Assembly (NCBI RefSeq): GCF_904848625.1
Contig: NZ_CAJHCP010000018.1
Coordinates: 1-64,000, forward strand
Origin: Paraburkholderia metrosideri
GTDB taxonomy: Bacteria; Pseudomonadota; Gammaproteobacteria; Burkholderiales; Burkholderiaceae
Direction of reading: 5' to 3'
DNA length: 64,000 bases
The translations under genes were made by a program, and so were the position numbers. This document shows positions 16,432-26,205 of this stretch, piece after piece. The stretch's first letter is position 1. Each line of letters starts with the position of its first letter. A model generated the notes under the pieces. It searched no databases. It saw nothing but the letters and a program-made list of their open reading frames with translations, and had not been told where the DNA came from.

Positions 16432-19400
16432 GCACTCAACTGTTTCTGGACCAGTTGGTAATACATACCGCCGCGCTGGATCAGCTCATCATGGCGGCCC
16501 TGTTCGACAATCGCACCTTCATACAGTACGAGAATCTTGTCCGCACGCATGATGGTGCTCAACCGATGGGCAATGATCACCGCCGTACGACCCTTCAAAA
16601 TGTCATGCATGTTGCCGAGAATATTGCTTTCCGATTGCGAGTCGAGTGCGGAAGTCGCTTCGTCGAAGACGAGAAAGCGCGGGTCGTGATAGAGCGCCCG
16701 CGCAATGCATAGTCTTTGTATCTGCCCGCCAGACAGACCAATGCCACGCTCACCGACAATCTGCTCGTAGCCGAGTGGCATCTTGCTGATGAATGCATGA
16801 GCGTCGGCCATCCTGGCGACTTCTTCAATGCGACGCCGGTCGGGCGCGTCGTCGCCACTCGCAATGTTCTCCGCAATCGTGCCGGAGAACAGCAGATTGC
16901 TCTGCATCACGTAGCCGATCTGCGCACGATAATAGGCTTTATCGACGACGCCGAGATCGTAGCCGTCGATCGTCATCTTGCCTTCGCTCGGCGTGTAAAA
17001 GCCGACCAGCAGTTTCGCAAGGGTAGTCTTGCCTGAACCGCTTCGGCCCACTATGGCGATCAGCTCCCCCGGTTTGATCTCGAAACTGATGTTTTCGAGC
17101 ACATACGCGGAGTCGTTTTCGCCATACCGGAAGTAGACGCCGCTCAAGCTGATGTCGCCCTGCAATTCGGGCAACATGACGCGCGACGGTAAATCTTGCG
17201 GCTTCTGCTCCGGTTCGATATCGAGTACGTCGCCGAGACGCTCCATTGCGACACCCGCGTCGTTCAACATGCTCCATAAGCCGACTAGTCCCATCAACGG
17301 GCCTAATACGCTGCCCATGAAAGCGTTAAACGCAATCAGTTGACCGATCGTCATTTCGCGCGCCAGCACCAGATTCGCGCCGACCCATAGAATCGCAATC
17401 GTCGTCGCCGCATTGAGCAACTGGCTGCCGAATCCCACGAGAATATTGAACGCATGCGCACGATACTGGACTTCAAGGGCTTTCGCGTACTTCTTCTCCC
17501 AGCGCAGGCGCACGGGCCGTTCGATACCCATCCCCTTGATTGTCTCCACGCCTGCGAGCGCCTCCATCAGAAACGACTTCGATTCTGTCGACGCAGTGAA
17601 CACCTCGCGCGCGTAGCTTTTAATTTTCGGCGTGGCGAACGCGGTCAGCGCCATGATCGGAATGACGAACGCGATCAGCACAAGCGTCATCTTCACGTTG
17701 TAGACAAACATGATCGTGAAGTAAATGAACACCATCAACAGGTTCAGCGCAGTGGTCACAGTCGATTCGGTCAGAAACGCGCGGATCGTCTGATTCTCCT
17801 GGAAGCGCGCGAAAATATCACCGGTTTTACGCTTGGCGAAAAACGAAAACGGCAGCGACAACGTGTGCTTGAAGAACTGCGACATCATCGCGAAGTCCAT
17901 ATTGCGGACCATGAAATTCGCGAGATACGCGCGAATCGTCGACATCAGTTGAGAGAATACGTTGGCGATAATCAAGCCGCCTATCAGCAGATGCAACAGG
18001 CTCACGTTCTGATGCACGATGACGCCGTCCAGGATGTTCTGGATGATCAGCGGTGGAATCACGCCCAATACCTGAATCACGAAAGTGGCAAGAAACAGAT
18101 GCCCAAGAATCTTTTTATACGGCTTGAGGTAGCCGACAAAACGTATCCACGGAGATCGCGAGGCCGACATTTGCAGCAGATGCGGGCCTCCGGTAAATAG
18201 CAGACAGGTGCCGCTCCAGCCGCGCTCGAAGTCTTCCACTGTCAACTTTCTGAAGCCGAGCGCCGGGTCTGCGAGCCACACGTATTCTTTCGACAATCCG
18301 TACACCACGACATAGTGGTAGCCCTCCCAGTGCACGATGAACGGCAGATCAAAGCCGCGCAAAGAATCGAAAGTACACTGCACTCCACGCGCAGTGAAGC
18401 CGAGCGCCTCGCCCGCACGCGCGAGGCTGTCGAGTGTGGCGCCCTGCGTGGTGACATTGGCCAGCTCACGCAATTTTCCTAACGTCATGGGAATGCCATA
18501 GTGACGGCAAACCATCGCCAGGCACGCAGCACCGCAATCCATCTCTTCAGCTTGCTCGACCAGCGCAAAACGTCTGATCACCTTCTCGCCGAATTCCGGC
18601 TTGCTCTGTAAATCAAGCATCAGCGGCAGTTTACGGCGCTGTTCAAGCCGCTTTTGCCGCTGCAATTCGCGATCGCCGTAGCGAATCCGCTCATCGAGTA
18701 CTTCTCGCAACTTCGGATTACGTTCGAGAATAAAATGAACCGTGCGCTCCGGAATCACTAGCAAACGGGTGTCGGTGGTCGCGATGACCGAAGCCATCTG
18801 TTCCTGCCGCATCAAGCACGCTTTCTCGCCGAATATCTCGCCTTCGCCGAGCGTCGCGAGCGTGTAGTCATGACCGTCCTCATGTCTGACAATACGCACT
18901 TCGCCTTGACGCACTACATAAAGACGCCGGTCGTCGCGACCGTCCTGCTTGAGAATATCCTTGCCCGCCGCAACCCGTTTTACGCCTACGCTGCGCACAT
19001 ACTCTTCAAGTTCGGCCTTATTCAACTTGCCGCGCAAATCGAACAACTGCGCGACAAAGCCGCCGGCCGAACTGATCGCTACATAGCTCGCGACGAACGC
19101 CAGCGCGGTCTGATTGGCTGCCATGACCGGTTCGATTGCGGCGCGTGGAATGAACAGCAACTCGGTCTTTGCCGACGAGCGCACCGACGCTTCGTGCACA
19201 TACGTACGCAGCATCGCAATGTCGGCGAATATTTCACCGGCCTTGCGCACGCCCATACTGATTTCCTTGCCGTGCTCTTCGGTGAAGATCCGCACCGAAC
19301 CCGAACGCACGACATATAGCCCGTCGGCCACCTCGCCCGTCGAGCAGACCGTTTCGCCAAATGAATAGAAACGCGCTTGCGCATAGTCGGCAAGGCGTTC

Positions 19401-19484
19401 GATCTCATCGCGCGAGAATGGCGAGAGAATTTCCACCGAGGCTAGAAACCCGGCGGTGGATGGCGCGGTCTGGGGTGCATCCAT
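16428..19484 (-). CDS. Peptidase-containing ABC exporter (C39) with two N-terminal cNMP-binding-like domains
   Basis: 1018 residues. Domain order: CNB-like 1 (~13-120), CNB-like 2 (~153-255), C39 peptidase (~305-435), six-helix ABC membrane domain (~450-720), and ATPase with Walker A GRSGSGKT, signature LSGGQ and Walker B LVFDEAT. The C39 site is intact: Gln311, Cys317 in MDCGAAC, His390 in GYHYVVV, Asp406 in ADPALG. It should therefore cut leaders after GG and export the product. The phosphate-cassette Arg of cNMP domains is replaced in both CNB copies (HEASV and EQMASV), so they may not bind cAMP/cGMP conventionally. Similar cNMP-C39 fusions occur in bacteriocin-type exporters. The sigma54 activator gene overlaps its 3' end. 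Confidence 0.92.
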   Translation of the reverse strand: MDAPQTAPSTAGFLASVEILSPFSRDEIERLADYAQARFYSFGETVCSTGEVADGLYVVRSGSVRIFTEEHGKEISMGVRKAGEIFADIAMLRTYVHEASVRSSAKTELLFIPRAAIEPVMAANQTALAFVASYVAISSAGGFVAQLFDLRGKLNKAELEEYVRSVGVKRVAAGKDILKQDGRDDRRLYVVRQGEVRIVRHEDGHDYTLATLGEGEIFGEKACLMRQEQMASVIATTDTRLLVIPERTVHFILERNPKLREVLDERIRYGDRELQRQKRLEQRRKLPLMLDLQSKPEFGEKVIRRFALVEQAEEMDCGAACLAMVCRHYGIPMTLGKLRELANVTTQGATLDSLARAGEALGFTARGVQCTFDSLRGFDLPFIVHWEGYHYVVVYGLSKEYVWLADPALGFRKLTVEDFERGWSGTCLLFTGGPHLLQMSASRSPWIRFVGYLKPYKKILGHLFLATFVIQVLGVIPPLIIQNILDGVIVHQNVSLLHLLIGGLIIANVFSQLMSTIRAYLANFMVRNMDFAMMSQFFKHTLSLPFSFFAKRKTGDIFARFQENQTIRAFLTESTVTTALNLLMVFIYFTIMFVYNVKMTLVLIAFVIPIMALTAFATPKIKSYAREVFTASTESKSFLMEALAGVETIKGMGIERPVRLRWEKKYAKALEVQYRAHAFNILVGFGSQLLNAATTIAILWVGANLVLAREMTIGQLIAFNAFMGSVLGPLMGLVGLWSMLNDAGVAMERLGDVLDIEPEQKPQDLPSRVMLPELQGDISLSGVYFRYGENDSAYVLENISFEIKPGELIAIVGRSGSGKTTLAKLLVGFYTPSEGKMTIDGYDLGVVDKAYYRAQIGYVMQSNLLFSGTIAENIASGDDAPDRRRIEEVARMADAHAFISKMPLGYEQIVGERGIGLSGGQIQRLCIARALYHDPRFLVFDEATSALDSQSESNILGNMHDILKGRTAVIIAHRLSTIMRADKILVLYEGAIVEQGRHDELIQRGGMYYQLVQKQLSA

Positions 19485-19538
19485 GTGTTTGCGGACCTCG
19501 AATCGGCGGGACGTTATGCTGTTATTTCGCTGAAATAG

Positions 19539-20291
19539 CTATCGCGCTTCTATGACGTGCTCCTGCGCGCGTGCGATCAGCCAGCTCTCGCGCAGCAAAC
19601 GTCGAACTTCGGCGGCTACGTCCGCATCAAGCGTTGCAGGGTACTTGGCGGTCACTGCGAAAATCTCGTAGCACGATCGATCCGCAGAAGGAAACGGCCC
19701 AAGCAGATCGCCCACCGCCGCATTAAAAATCTTCGCCTCAATCTCCGGCTTTAATGAGCCTCGCAGTACTTTGCCGATTACGCCACCCGCCTCACGTGTA
19801 TCGGCGATCGAATGTTCCCGCGCCATGTCGGCGAAACTGTCCGGATCGTCATGTAGATACGAAATCATTTCCTTCGCTTTTCCCTCGCTGTCGAGCACGA
19901 TATGGCTCACCTCGATCGAGTCGAACTTCGGTGAATTCAGCGCGAAGTAGTCTCTGATCGCAGCCTCGTTGCCGACCTCGTCGAGCATCTTCTCCTGATA
20001 CAAACCATCGGTAACGAATGCCTCGAATTCGTCGAGACTCACGTGGAGGACATCGAGGTACTGATTCATATCCGTCGCACGATGCAAGCCGCGCACACGG
20101 CGAAATTGATCGGCGCGCTGCTGGATTTCATCTGCCGTCACGGCGATGCCCTGCTTTTTCGCCGCGTGCACCGTTAGTTTGTCGCGCACAATCTGCTCGA
20201 TCAGACTTTCGAACTGGCCAGTCAGCTTTAGAAGGCGGACGAACTCGGCCACATCCACGACTTCATCATCGATACGCACTATCGCGGTCAT
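19539..20291 (-). CDS. Parvulin-type peptidyl-prolyl isomerase (SurA/PpiC-like), no signal peptide
   Basis: 250 residues. The N-terminal half resembles the SurA-N chaperone region (helical, 'LLKLTGQFESLIEQIVRDKLTVHAAKKQGI'). The C-terminal half is rotamase-like: 'VSHIVLDSEGKAKEMISYLHDDPDSFADMAREHSIADTREAGGVIGKVLRGSL'-type organisation with the G-G-x-I-G segment. Unlike SurA/PpiD it has no signal peptide or membrane anchor, so it should act in the cytoplasm. It lies 54 bp upstream of the ABC exporter in the same operon and may hold the precursor peptides unfolded or deliver them to the C39 domain (inference). Confidence 0.8.
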   Translation of the reverse strand: MTAIVRIDDEVVDVAEFVRLLKLTGQFESLIEQIVRDKLTVHAAKKQGIAVTADEIQQRADQFRRVRGLHRATDMNQYLDVLHVSLDEFEAFVTDGLYQEKMLDEVGNEAAIRDYFALNSPKFDSIEVSHIVLDSEGKAKEMISYLHDDPDSFADMAREHSIADTREAGGVIGKVLRGSLKPEIEAKIFNAAVGDLLGPFPSADRSCYEIFAVTAKYPATLDADVAAEVRRLLRESWLIARAQEHVIEAR

Positions 20292-20340
20292 TTCATCGGC
20301 TCCTTAGATTGACGTGTAATCGGCGCGCTCAATTCCGTTC

Positions 20341-21714
20341 TCAACCTGCTACCTCTCTGAACGGATCGAGACCGAGGTCGATCAGGCGCCGCTCGCGCAC
20401 CACGATCTCCGCGTTGGCCGTCATGCCATAACGCAATGGATAACGCGTATCGGCGATCTGGTAGTAGTTTCTGTCGAGCGTCACGCGACCCTCGTAGACC
20501 GGCTGCTTGTCCTGCAGCGACGGCTTCGTCGCCGGCGAGATATAGGCGAGCGTGCCGCTGATCAATCCATAACGCTGATACGGAAACGCATTGAATTTGA
20601 GCTTGACCGGCAAGCCTTCATGCAGGAACGCCCGATCGTGCTCGGCGATTTCTATCTTCAGAACCGGTCGCGCGTCTTTGGGCGCAATACCGCCAAGCGG
20701 CGCGTTTGCCTGAATCTTGTCGCCGCGTTGCGTCGACGTCACGTCTGTGATGACACCCGAAACCGGCGCGAGGATCAGCAGGAAATTGTCTTTGTCGATG
20801 TTCTCGAAGCGAATTCGTGCGGCCGCTTCGGATACCAGCCGGGCAGTCTGCAATTGCAGACGCAGTTTGTCTTCCGCGTCGGTAATGTCCCGCACCGCCG
20901 AGTCGTATTGAAGCTGAAGGTCCGTAGTTTGTTGCCCACTGGTTTCGAGTTGCGCATTCGCCTGCGCATATTCGTGACTCAGGCGGAAGTCCAGTTCAGT
21001 GAGCCGGGATTGCGCGACACGATATGCGTTATCGGCTTCCATCGCGGCAGTGCGCTTCTGTTCGACCTGCAATTCGGCGATACCGCCGCCGCCTGGTTGC
21101 GCGAACAGCTTTGAATAGCGATCCAGTTCCTCTCGTGCAGCCTCACGCGTGCGGCGCGCGTTATCGAGCACGCTGCGTGCTTCGTCCAATTCGGCTTTCT
21201 GCCCTTCTGCGAGCTTGGTCGTGCCTTCGGACACGCGGTTTTCGTGTTGCCGTGCTTCCACTTCCATTTGCGCCTTCAGCGCGGCCGCTTTGCGCTCCAT
21301 CAACGCCTTCTTCTCGGGAAACTGTTTCCAGTCACGCTCGGCGTCTTCAAGTTTGAGTTGCGCCTGCAGCGCGTTGCTGGCCGCCTCGATCGCGCCGCGC
21401 GCGTTCAACCGTGCGAGCACGTCACCTTTCGATACCGGCTGTCCTTCGGCGATATAGAGATCGGCCAGTTCTCCGTCGATCGGCGCATAGATGCGGCGCA
21501 CCTCCGATTCCGGCGACAACGTGCCCTGCGCGGACACGATCACATCGGCGCGCCCCACGAACGACCATAGCAGCCCGGCGACCACCAGAGCGACCATCGC
21601 CCAGATCAGCGCCCGCGCGATCTTCACTGGCTCGGCGGTCAGAATCGCGATGCCTTCGACGCTGTGATCCTCCAGCGCCTCCGACAGCGACCTAGGGTGA
21701 TTGTCGCGCTTCAC
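20341..21714 (-). CDS. HlyD-family periplasmic adaptor of the type I exporter
   Basis: 457 residues. One N-terminal membrane helix (ALIWAMVALVVAGLLWSF) is followed by a biotinyl-lipoyl half ('SAQGTLSPESEVRRIYAPIDGELADLYIAEGQPVSKGDVLARL'-type segment), a long Ala/Glu/Arg-rich coiled-coil hairpin (~110-290), a second lipoyl half ('LILAPVSGVITDV') and a beta-barrel domain. This is the membrane-fusion protein connecting the ABC exporter to the outer-membrane channel. It overlaps the FHA gene by 23 bases and precedes the isomerase gene by 49 bp, within one operon. Confidence 0.9.
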   Translation of the reverse strand: MKRDNHPRSLSEALEDHSVEGIAILTAEPVKIARALIWAMVALVVAGLLWSFVGRADVIVSAQGTLSPESEVRRIYAPIDGELADLYIAEGQPVSKGDVLARLNARGAIEAASNALQAQLKLEDAERDWKQFPEKKALMERKAAALKAQMEVEARQHENRVSEGTTKLAEGQKAELDEARSVLDNARRTREAAREELDRYSKLFAQPGGGGIAELQVEQKRTAAMEADNAYRVAQSRLTELDFRLSHEYAQANAQLETSGQQTTDLQLQYDSAVRDITDAEDKLRLQLQTARLVSEAAARIRFENIDKDNFLLILAPVSGVITDVTSTQRGDKIQANAPLGGIAPKDARPVLKIEIAEHDRAFLHEGLPVKLKFNAFPYQRYGLISGTLAYISPATKPSLQDKQPVYEGRVTLDRNYYQIADTRYPLRYGMTANAEIVVRERRLIDLGLDPFREVAG

Positions 21715-24274
21715 TCTGGCCGCCTCCGATCAACGCCAGCTTTGCCTTCAGCAGGCCGGGCTCCAGCACCATGCGCAATTCCGTCAGCGAGCGGCGCTGC
21801 AAATCCGCCTCGGCTTCGATATCGGCGAGCAGGCGGTCGAAGTCGGCGGGATGGTCCGCCTTCAATTGCGTGTAGATACGCATGCCCTGTTGCGCCGATG
21901 TTTGCGCGTCGGAGAGCAAACGCGCCTCACTGCGAAATCCTGGTGAAATGCCGGCCTCCAGCCGTTGTGTGCCGCCAATCGGGCCGCTAGCGCGATATTG
22001 TTTCCACAGACTCTGCGCGCGCAGCAGGAGATCCTGCGCGCGCGCCAGCGCCTTGTCGTGCAGTGCCGCCACGTCTTTCTGAATCGATTGCACGAACCAG
22101 GAATCCGCTGCGGGGTCGAGACTTGCATAAAACGACAACAGGTGCTGGTCGTAGTCGCTACTGCCACGCGTTTTCTGCAAATCGCTGAATTGATCGAGCA
22201 ACGCTTTCTTGTGCGCCAGTTCTTCACCAAGCACGTCGGACCACGGCCCCGCAGGCATCGTCTGCAAACTGGACAGCGCTTGCTGTGTATCGCCGCGCTG
22301 CCATGCGGCGTCCACCGCATCCTGACGCTGGACGACATCCGCCGACGGCAAGCGGTTTGCAGTGAGTTGCCGGAATTGGGCCTGAAACGGCGGCGTGGTG
22401 AAGTGCGCCGACTTCATGAGCGCGAGCAAAGGCGTCAATTGGCGACTGAGCGCGGCATTCAGCAGAGCGGTGTATTCGCGCAAATCGGCCCGCACCTGAT
22501 CGAGGCCGGCAAGACGTGGATAACGCTGCGCGTAATCATCAAGTATCGGCGGTAGCGCGTCGGGCTTATCCTGCGCCAGTTCGGTGCTTATCGAACCGTT
22601 GAGACGATCAATTGCGGCGACATACACCGAATCGTCGCTCTCCAGTTTTCGCAGATGACTAAGCGCCTGCGCGTACGGCTCGGCAAATACCGGCACATAG
22701 GACGCGATTCGATCGAGTGCGCGCTGATGACTCTTCGAGTCATCGTCCCACCGTTGCAGCAGACTGTTAATGGTGGCCTCATCCGCATACATGTGAATCG
22801 GCGCATCAGCGCCGCCACGAGTTGCCACGAAGCGCTCCAGATCGCCCACCCACTGCAATTCTCCGACCAGCGAGGTTGCGTCGGTATTGTTGGCGCCTAG
22901 CGATCTCATCTCCTTCAGCAACGAGTCCGCCTGATCGAATTGCGCTTTTTCGAGCGCGTTCAGCCAGCCGGGAAGCTTCGCCTTCAGTAACGCCTCGCTC
23001 GCCAGCGCGCTGACCTTCGCGTCTGCGGGATGAGTCGACAAGTAACCATTTGCCGCCACGACCGCACTGGTGTAATCGCCGCTTGCCAACAGACTCTTCA
23101 ACTCTCGCTCCGACGAGCCATGCAGGTACAGCCCTACGCCGATGGCGCCCAACAGGACAACTCCCGCACTGCCCCATCCGATAATCCGTTTCACGCCAAT
23201 GTGATCGCCGTCTGCAAAAGCCTTGCCGAGTTCAGTCGCGAGCAGGCGCCAGCGCCACGGCTTTCCTTTGGCCGGTCTCGCGCTGCCTGCACCTTTCGCG
23301 CCAGTCGCATTGGCCGCCTGATGCACACCGTTTGCGTTACGTGTTCCATTCGTGCTCCCCGCCTGCGCTGTGATCGGCTGCGCCGCTTCGTTGACTTCGT
23401 CTTCACGCTGCAGCGCCGGATCGACGCAAAAGATATCGAGGAACGAATGCGCCGCGCCGACAAACGTTGTCTTGTCAGCATCGACTGCGTCATCGGCTGC
23501 GGGATTAAGGAGTAATTGGGTCACAGTGGGCTCGACTTCCGGGGGCTTCTGCAGCGACACCCTGTAGACGAAGTGGTCGCCGCCAAATGCAACGAGGTCG
23601 CCCTCTACAAGCGGCATTGCCGACTCATCCAGCCGCTGCCCGCCGACGAATGTACCGTTCGTGCTGCCGAGATCTTCGACGTAAAGTTCGCCGCCCTTCA
23701 GAAAGATGTGCGCGTGACGGCGCGAGATGTAGTTGACCTGATGCGGATAGCGCTCCCTATAACGCGAAAAAACCTCGTCCGCCTTGCTGACGAGAAAGGG
23801 GAACGCGTGCACCTCGATGGGCTGCAAGTCCAGGTCGCCGCGCTCGGGAACCAGCAGCAGCGCCGGCGCGGACGATGCACTCGCCGCTGCGACGATGCGC
23901 GCCCGTGGCTCGATGCTCACGCGATAGCAAAGCTCGCCGCCAAAGCATAATTCGTCGCCGGCCCTCACGCGCGCGGGTGTTTGCCGTACTGCAACGCCAT
24001 TCACCGTCGTACCGTTCTTGCTGCCGAGGTCGGCGACGTAAGCGGCGCCATGCTCGGTGAAAATCCGCGCATGACGGCGAGACAGCCGCGCAATTCGTTC
24101 GGTGGGGTAGTCGGTGAAAGGCGCCTCGCTGCGGCCGATTGCGAACAGGTTGTCGACGATCCGGATCGCGTCGAGCGCCGGACGCTGCGCCGACGCAACC
24201 GGCGACAGCACGATGTCGAACGCAGCTTCCACTGCGGCGTTCATCTCAGCAATCGGAGTTTCGCCTGTGGTCAT
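21692..24274 (-). CDS. Large two-FHA-domain membrane protein
   Basis: 860 residues. FHA domain 1 (~38-120) has the phosphothreonine-binding residues Gly47-Arg48, Ser65-x-x-His68 and Asn87-Gly-Thr. FHA domain 2 (~160-240) keeps 'SRRHAHIF' and 'STNGTF' but lacks the usual G-R pair. A linker rich in Ala/Asn/Gly leads to one membrane helix ('GSAGVVLLGAIGVGLYLHG', ~375-395). The following ~450 residues are helical, TPR-like in character, and presumably periplasmic. It could transmit kinase/phosphatase state to the exporter or scaffold it. The gene overlaps the HlyD gene, so their production is coupled. Confidence 0.85.
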   Translation of the reverse strand: MTTGETPIAEMNAAVEAAFDIVLSPVASAQRPALDAIRIVDNLFAIGRSEAPFTDYPTERIARLSRRHARIFTEHGAAYVADLGSKNGTTVNGVAVRQTPARVRAGDELCFGGELCYRVSIEPRARIVAAASASSAPALLLVPERGDLDLQPIEVHAFPFLVSKADEVFSRYRERYPHQVNYISRRHAHIFLKGGELYVEDLGSTNGTFVGGQRLDESAMPLVEGDLVAFGGDHFVYRVSLQKPPEVEPTVTQLLLNPAADDAVDADKTTFVGAAHSFLDIFCVDPALQREDEVNEAAQPITAQAGSTNGTRNANGVHQAANATGAKGAGSARPAKGKPWRWRLLATELGKAFADGDHIGVKRIIGWGSAGVVLLGAIGVGLYLHGSSERELKSLLASGDYTSAVVAANGYLSTHPADAKVSALASEALLKAKLPGWLNALEKAQFDQADSLLKEMRSLGANNTDATSLVGELQWVGDLERFVATRGGADAPIHMYADEATINSLLQRWDDDSKSHQRALDRIASYVPVFAEPYAQALSHLRKLESDDSVYVAAIDRLNGSISTELAQDKPDALPPILDDYAQRYPRLAGLDQVRADLREYTALLNAALSRQLTPLLALMKSAHFTTPPFQAQFRQLTANRLPSADVVQRQDAVDAAWQRGDTQQALSSLQTMPAGPWSDVLGEELAHKKALLDQFSDLQKTRGSSDYDQHLLSFYASLDPAADSWFVQSIQKDVAALHDKALARAQDLLLRAQSLWKQYRASGPIGGTQRLEAGISPGFRSEARLLSDAQTSAQQGMRIYTQLKADHPADFDRLLADIEAEADLQRRSLTELRMVLEPGLLKAKLALIGGGQSEARQSP

Positions 24275-24301
24275 TTTTTATCTGGATCACTAATCGTTTA
24301 C

Positions 24302-24323
24302 CCGTTGCTTTGGGACGCAACGG
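24302..24323 (-). promoter_or_regulatory. Hairpin between the TolC-like and FHA genes
   Basis: CCGTTGC (24302-24308) and GCAACGG (24317-24323) form a 7-bp stem in the ~230-bp spacer, with no T-run on either strand. It may modulate read-through inside the operon. Nothing else is recognised in the spacer. Confidence 0.35.
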
Positions 24324-24501
24324 AAACGGGACGAATGACTACCGCGAAACAGCGTTTTTCTGAAGAGCCGCGTGAATGCAGGCTGCTTAAAGATTGTAAG
24401 TCACGCATGGCGAGTGTCAATTTCCAGATCATCGGTTATGAAAGCAATTAATGCGTCACATGCAGCCTAAATATCCGCGCGGTACGCCATTGCGGATTAG
24501 C

Positions 24502-25986
24502 TCAGTGTTCCTTTACTTGCGCCTCTACATCGACGCTCGGCCAGCCGCCGCCTAACGCTTTATAAAGCAGCACAGTGTCCGACAGAATCAGTTGATGATT
24601 GGCGAGCAATGCCTGCTGCGCTTCCAGCAAGGTCCGCTCGGTTTCGAAAACTTCCAGTTGCGACACCACACCAAGGCGCAATTGCGACTGAATCTGATCG
24701 GCCACTATTTGCAGACGATCCACCTGTTGCTGCAATTCCACACGCTGTGCCTTGTGCGAATTCAGATTGACCAGCGCGTTCTCCACTTCTTCAAATGCGC
24801 CCATCACGGCCACGCGGTACTGCTGTTCGGCTACCGTCGATTGCGCCTGCGTAACTTTCACATGCGCCCGCACGCCGGGATCGAGCAGCGGAATATTGAT
24901 GCTGGGCATAAAACCGTAGGTGAACGACTTCAGCAGGTCGGTCAGTGCGAAACTGGCCGTGCCACCATGCCCGGTGAGGTTGATGGTCGGCAGTTGCGCG
25001 AGTTTGGCCTGGCCGACCAGGTCGTATGCTTCAAGTACTCTGAACTCTGCAGCCACTACATCGGGACGCCGTGCCAGCAATTGCGCAGGCAGTCCATCCG
25101 GAACGGCTGGCAATTTCACGCGCTGCTGCAAATGCCCTCTGGGCAATTGAAATTCGCCTGCTGGTACACCGACGAGCGTGCATAGCGCGTTATTGGCGAT
25201 ATCCCGTGAGCGGCGCAATTCGAGCAACTCGTTCGTCAAACGGTTGATTTCGGCCTGCTGACGCAGCACCTGGGTTTGCGGCACGAGGCCATTGCTGCGT
25301 TGACCTTCGTAGATGGCAAGAATCTGTCTATTCGTGACCAGCGTCTTCTGCTGCTGATCAATCTGGTCGTCGAATTGAAGAATCTGGAAATAGGTGCTGG
25401 ACACGTTCGACACCAACTCGAGGTAACCCGCACGCCAGTCCGCCTCGCTGGCGTGGAATTCCGCCTTCTGCGCCTGCACGCCTTTTTCGACTTTTCCCCA
25501 GATATCGATGTCCCAACTCACCTGGCTCGCGACGTTGTACTGTTTGGAGAACGTTTGACCCGTGGTCTTTTCAAAGTCGGCGCCCATACCGAGATCCATC
25601 GTCGGCAATGCGCCTGCTTTGGCTTCGCCGATCTGCGTGCCCGCGACATCGATACGTGCGGCCAGTACCTTGATATCGAAATTGCCGCCAATCGCCCTGG
25701 CAATCAGCGTGTCCAGATACGGGTCCTGGAAGCCTTTCCACCAGTCGGGCTGAATCGTCGCCGCAGCCGATACCGAGGCGCCTTTCTGATCCGACCACGA
25801 CGCTTTGGCCGGCGTATCGGGCCGCTTGTAGTCAGGCATGCTGACATCGACGCACGCGCACAACGACAGTGCACACGCCAATGCCGCACAAAGGGTGCGC
25901 GGCGTGTGCGTCGCGCGAAAGCCACGCTGCAACGATGCGATGAAGAGAAAGCGCTGGCGGACCGATGAATCAAACAACGCTGACAC
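24502..25986 (-). CDS. TolC/NodT-type outer-membrane efflux lipoprotein
   Basis: About 494 residues. The start is placed at GTG 25986 because GGAG lies 6 bases upstream; the frame extends to a GTG at 26004 with no such site. The signal region ends in a lipobox-like 'LSLCAC', and the mature protein shows the two OEP repeats with long amphipathic helices, including 'QVSWDIDIWGKVEKGVQAQ' and 'NIPLLDPGVRAHVKVTQAQ'. These proteins form trimeric outer-membrane tunnels. With the HlyD-like and ABC proteins it completes a three-part type I exporter. It is the first machinery gene in the minus-strand series, 220 bp downstream of precursor 2. Confidence 0.88.
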   Translation of the reverse strand: MSALFDSSVRQRFLFIASLQRGFRATHTPRTLCAALACALSLCACVDVSMPDYKRPDTPAKASWSDQKGASVSAAATIQPDWWKGFQDPYLDTLIARAIGGNFDIKVLAARIDVAGTQIGEAKAGALPTMDLGMGADFEKTTGQTFSKQYNVASQVSWDIDIWGKVEKGVQAQKAEFHASEADWRAGYLELVSNVSSTYFQILQFDDQIDQQQKTLVTNRQILAIYEGQRSNGLVPQTQVLRQQAEINRLTNELLELRRSRDIANNALCTLVGVPAGEFQLPRGHLQQRVKLPAVPDGLPAQLLARRPDVVAAEFRVLEAYDLVGQAKLAQLPTINLTGHGGTASFALTDLLKSFTYGFMPSINIPLLDPGVRAHVKVTQAQSTVAEQQYRVAVMGAFEEVENALVNLNSHKAQRVELQQQVDRLQIVADQIQSQLRLGVVSQLEVFETERTLLEAQQALLANHQLILSDTVLLYKALGGGWPSVDVEAQVKEH

Positions 25987-26159
25987 GATTGTCTCCGATA
26001 CCACCTTTTTGCACTGCGCGAGAAGAGCACCCCTTTAGTTAAAGCATCGCCTGCACGGCCTCACCTTCGAAGCGGCGCTACAAGTCGGCGTGGGGATCGG
26101 GCAGAGAAGCAGAAGGTGCGTGGAAAGAACGATTGAATAACCGATGTTTTTGATGAACT

Positions 26160-26197
26160 GGCTGCGCGGAGATGAAGTGCCATGCGTCCGCGCAGCC
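26160..26197 (-). terminator. Perfect 11-bp hairpin between precursor 2 and the export operon
   Basis: GGCTGCGCGGA (26160-26170) pairs perfectly with TCCGCGCAGCC (26187-26197), just after the precursor 2 stop codon. No T-run follows on the minus strand. It could stabilise the precursor message or act as a partial terminator, letting a minor share of transcripts run into the exporter genes (inference). Confidence 0.5.
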
Positions 26198-26205
26198 GTC
26201 GCCGC

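Noticed and set aside
24490..24510. tRNA-like start 'GCGGATTAGCTCAG' next to the TolC stop
   Set aside because: It reads like the first bases of a tRNA, but no anticodon arm, T-loop or 3' acceptor follows; part of it is the coding 3' end.
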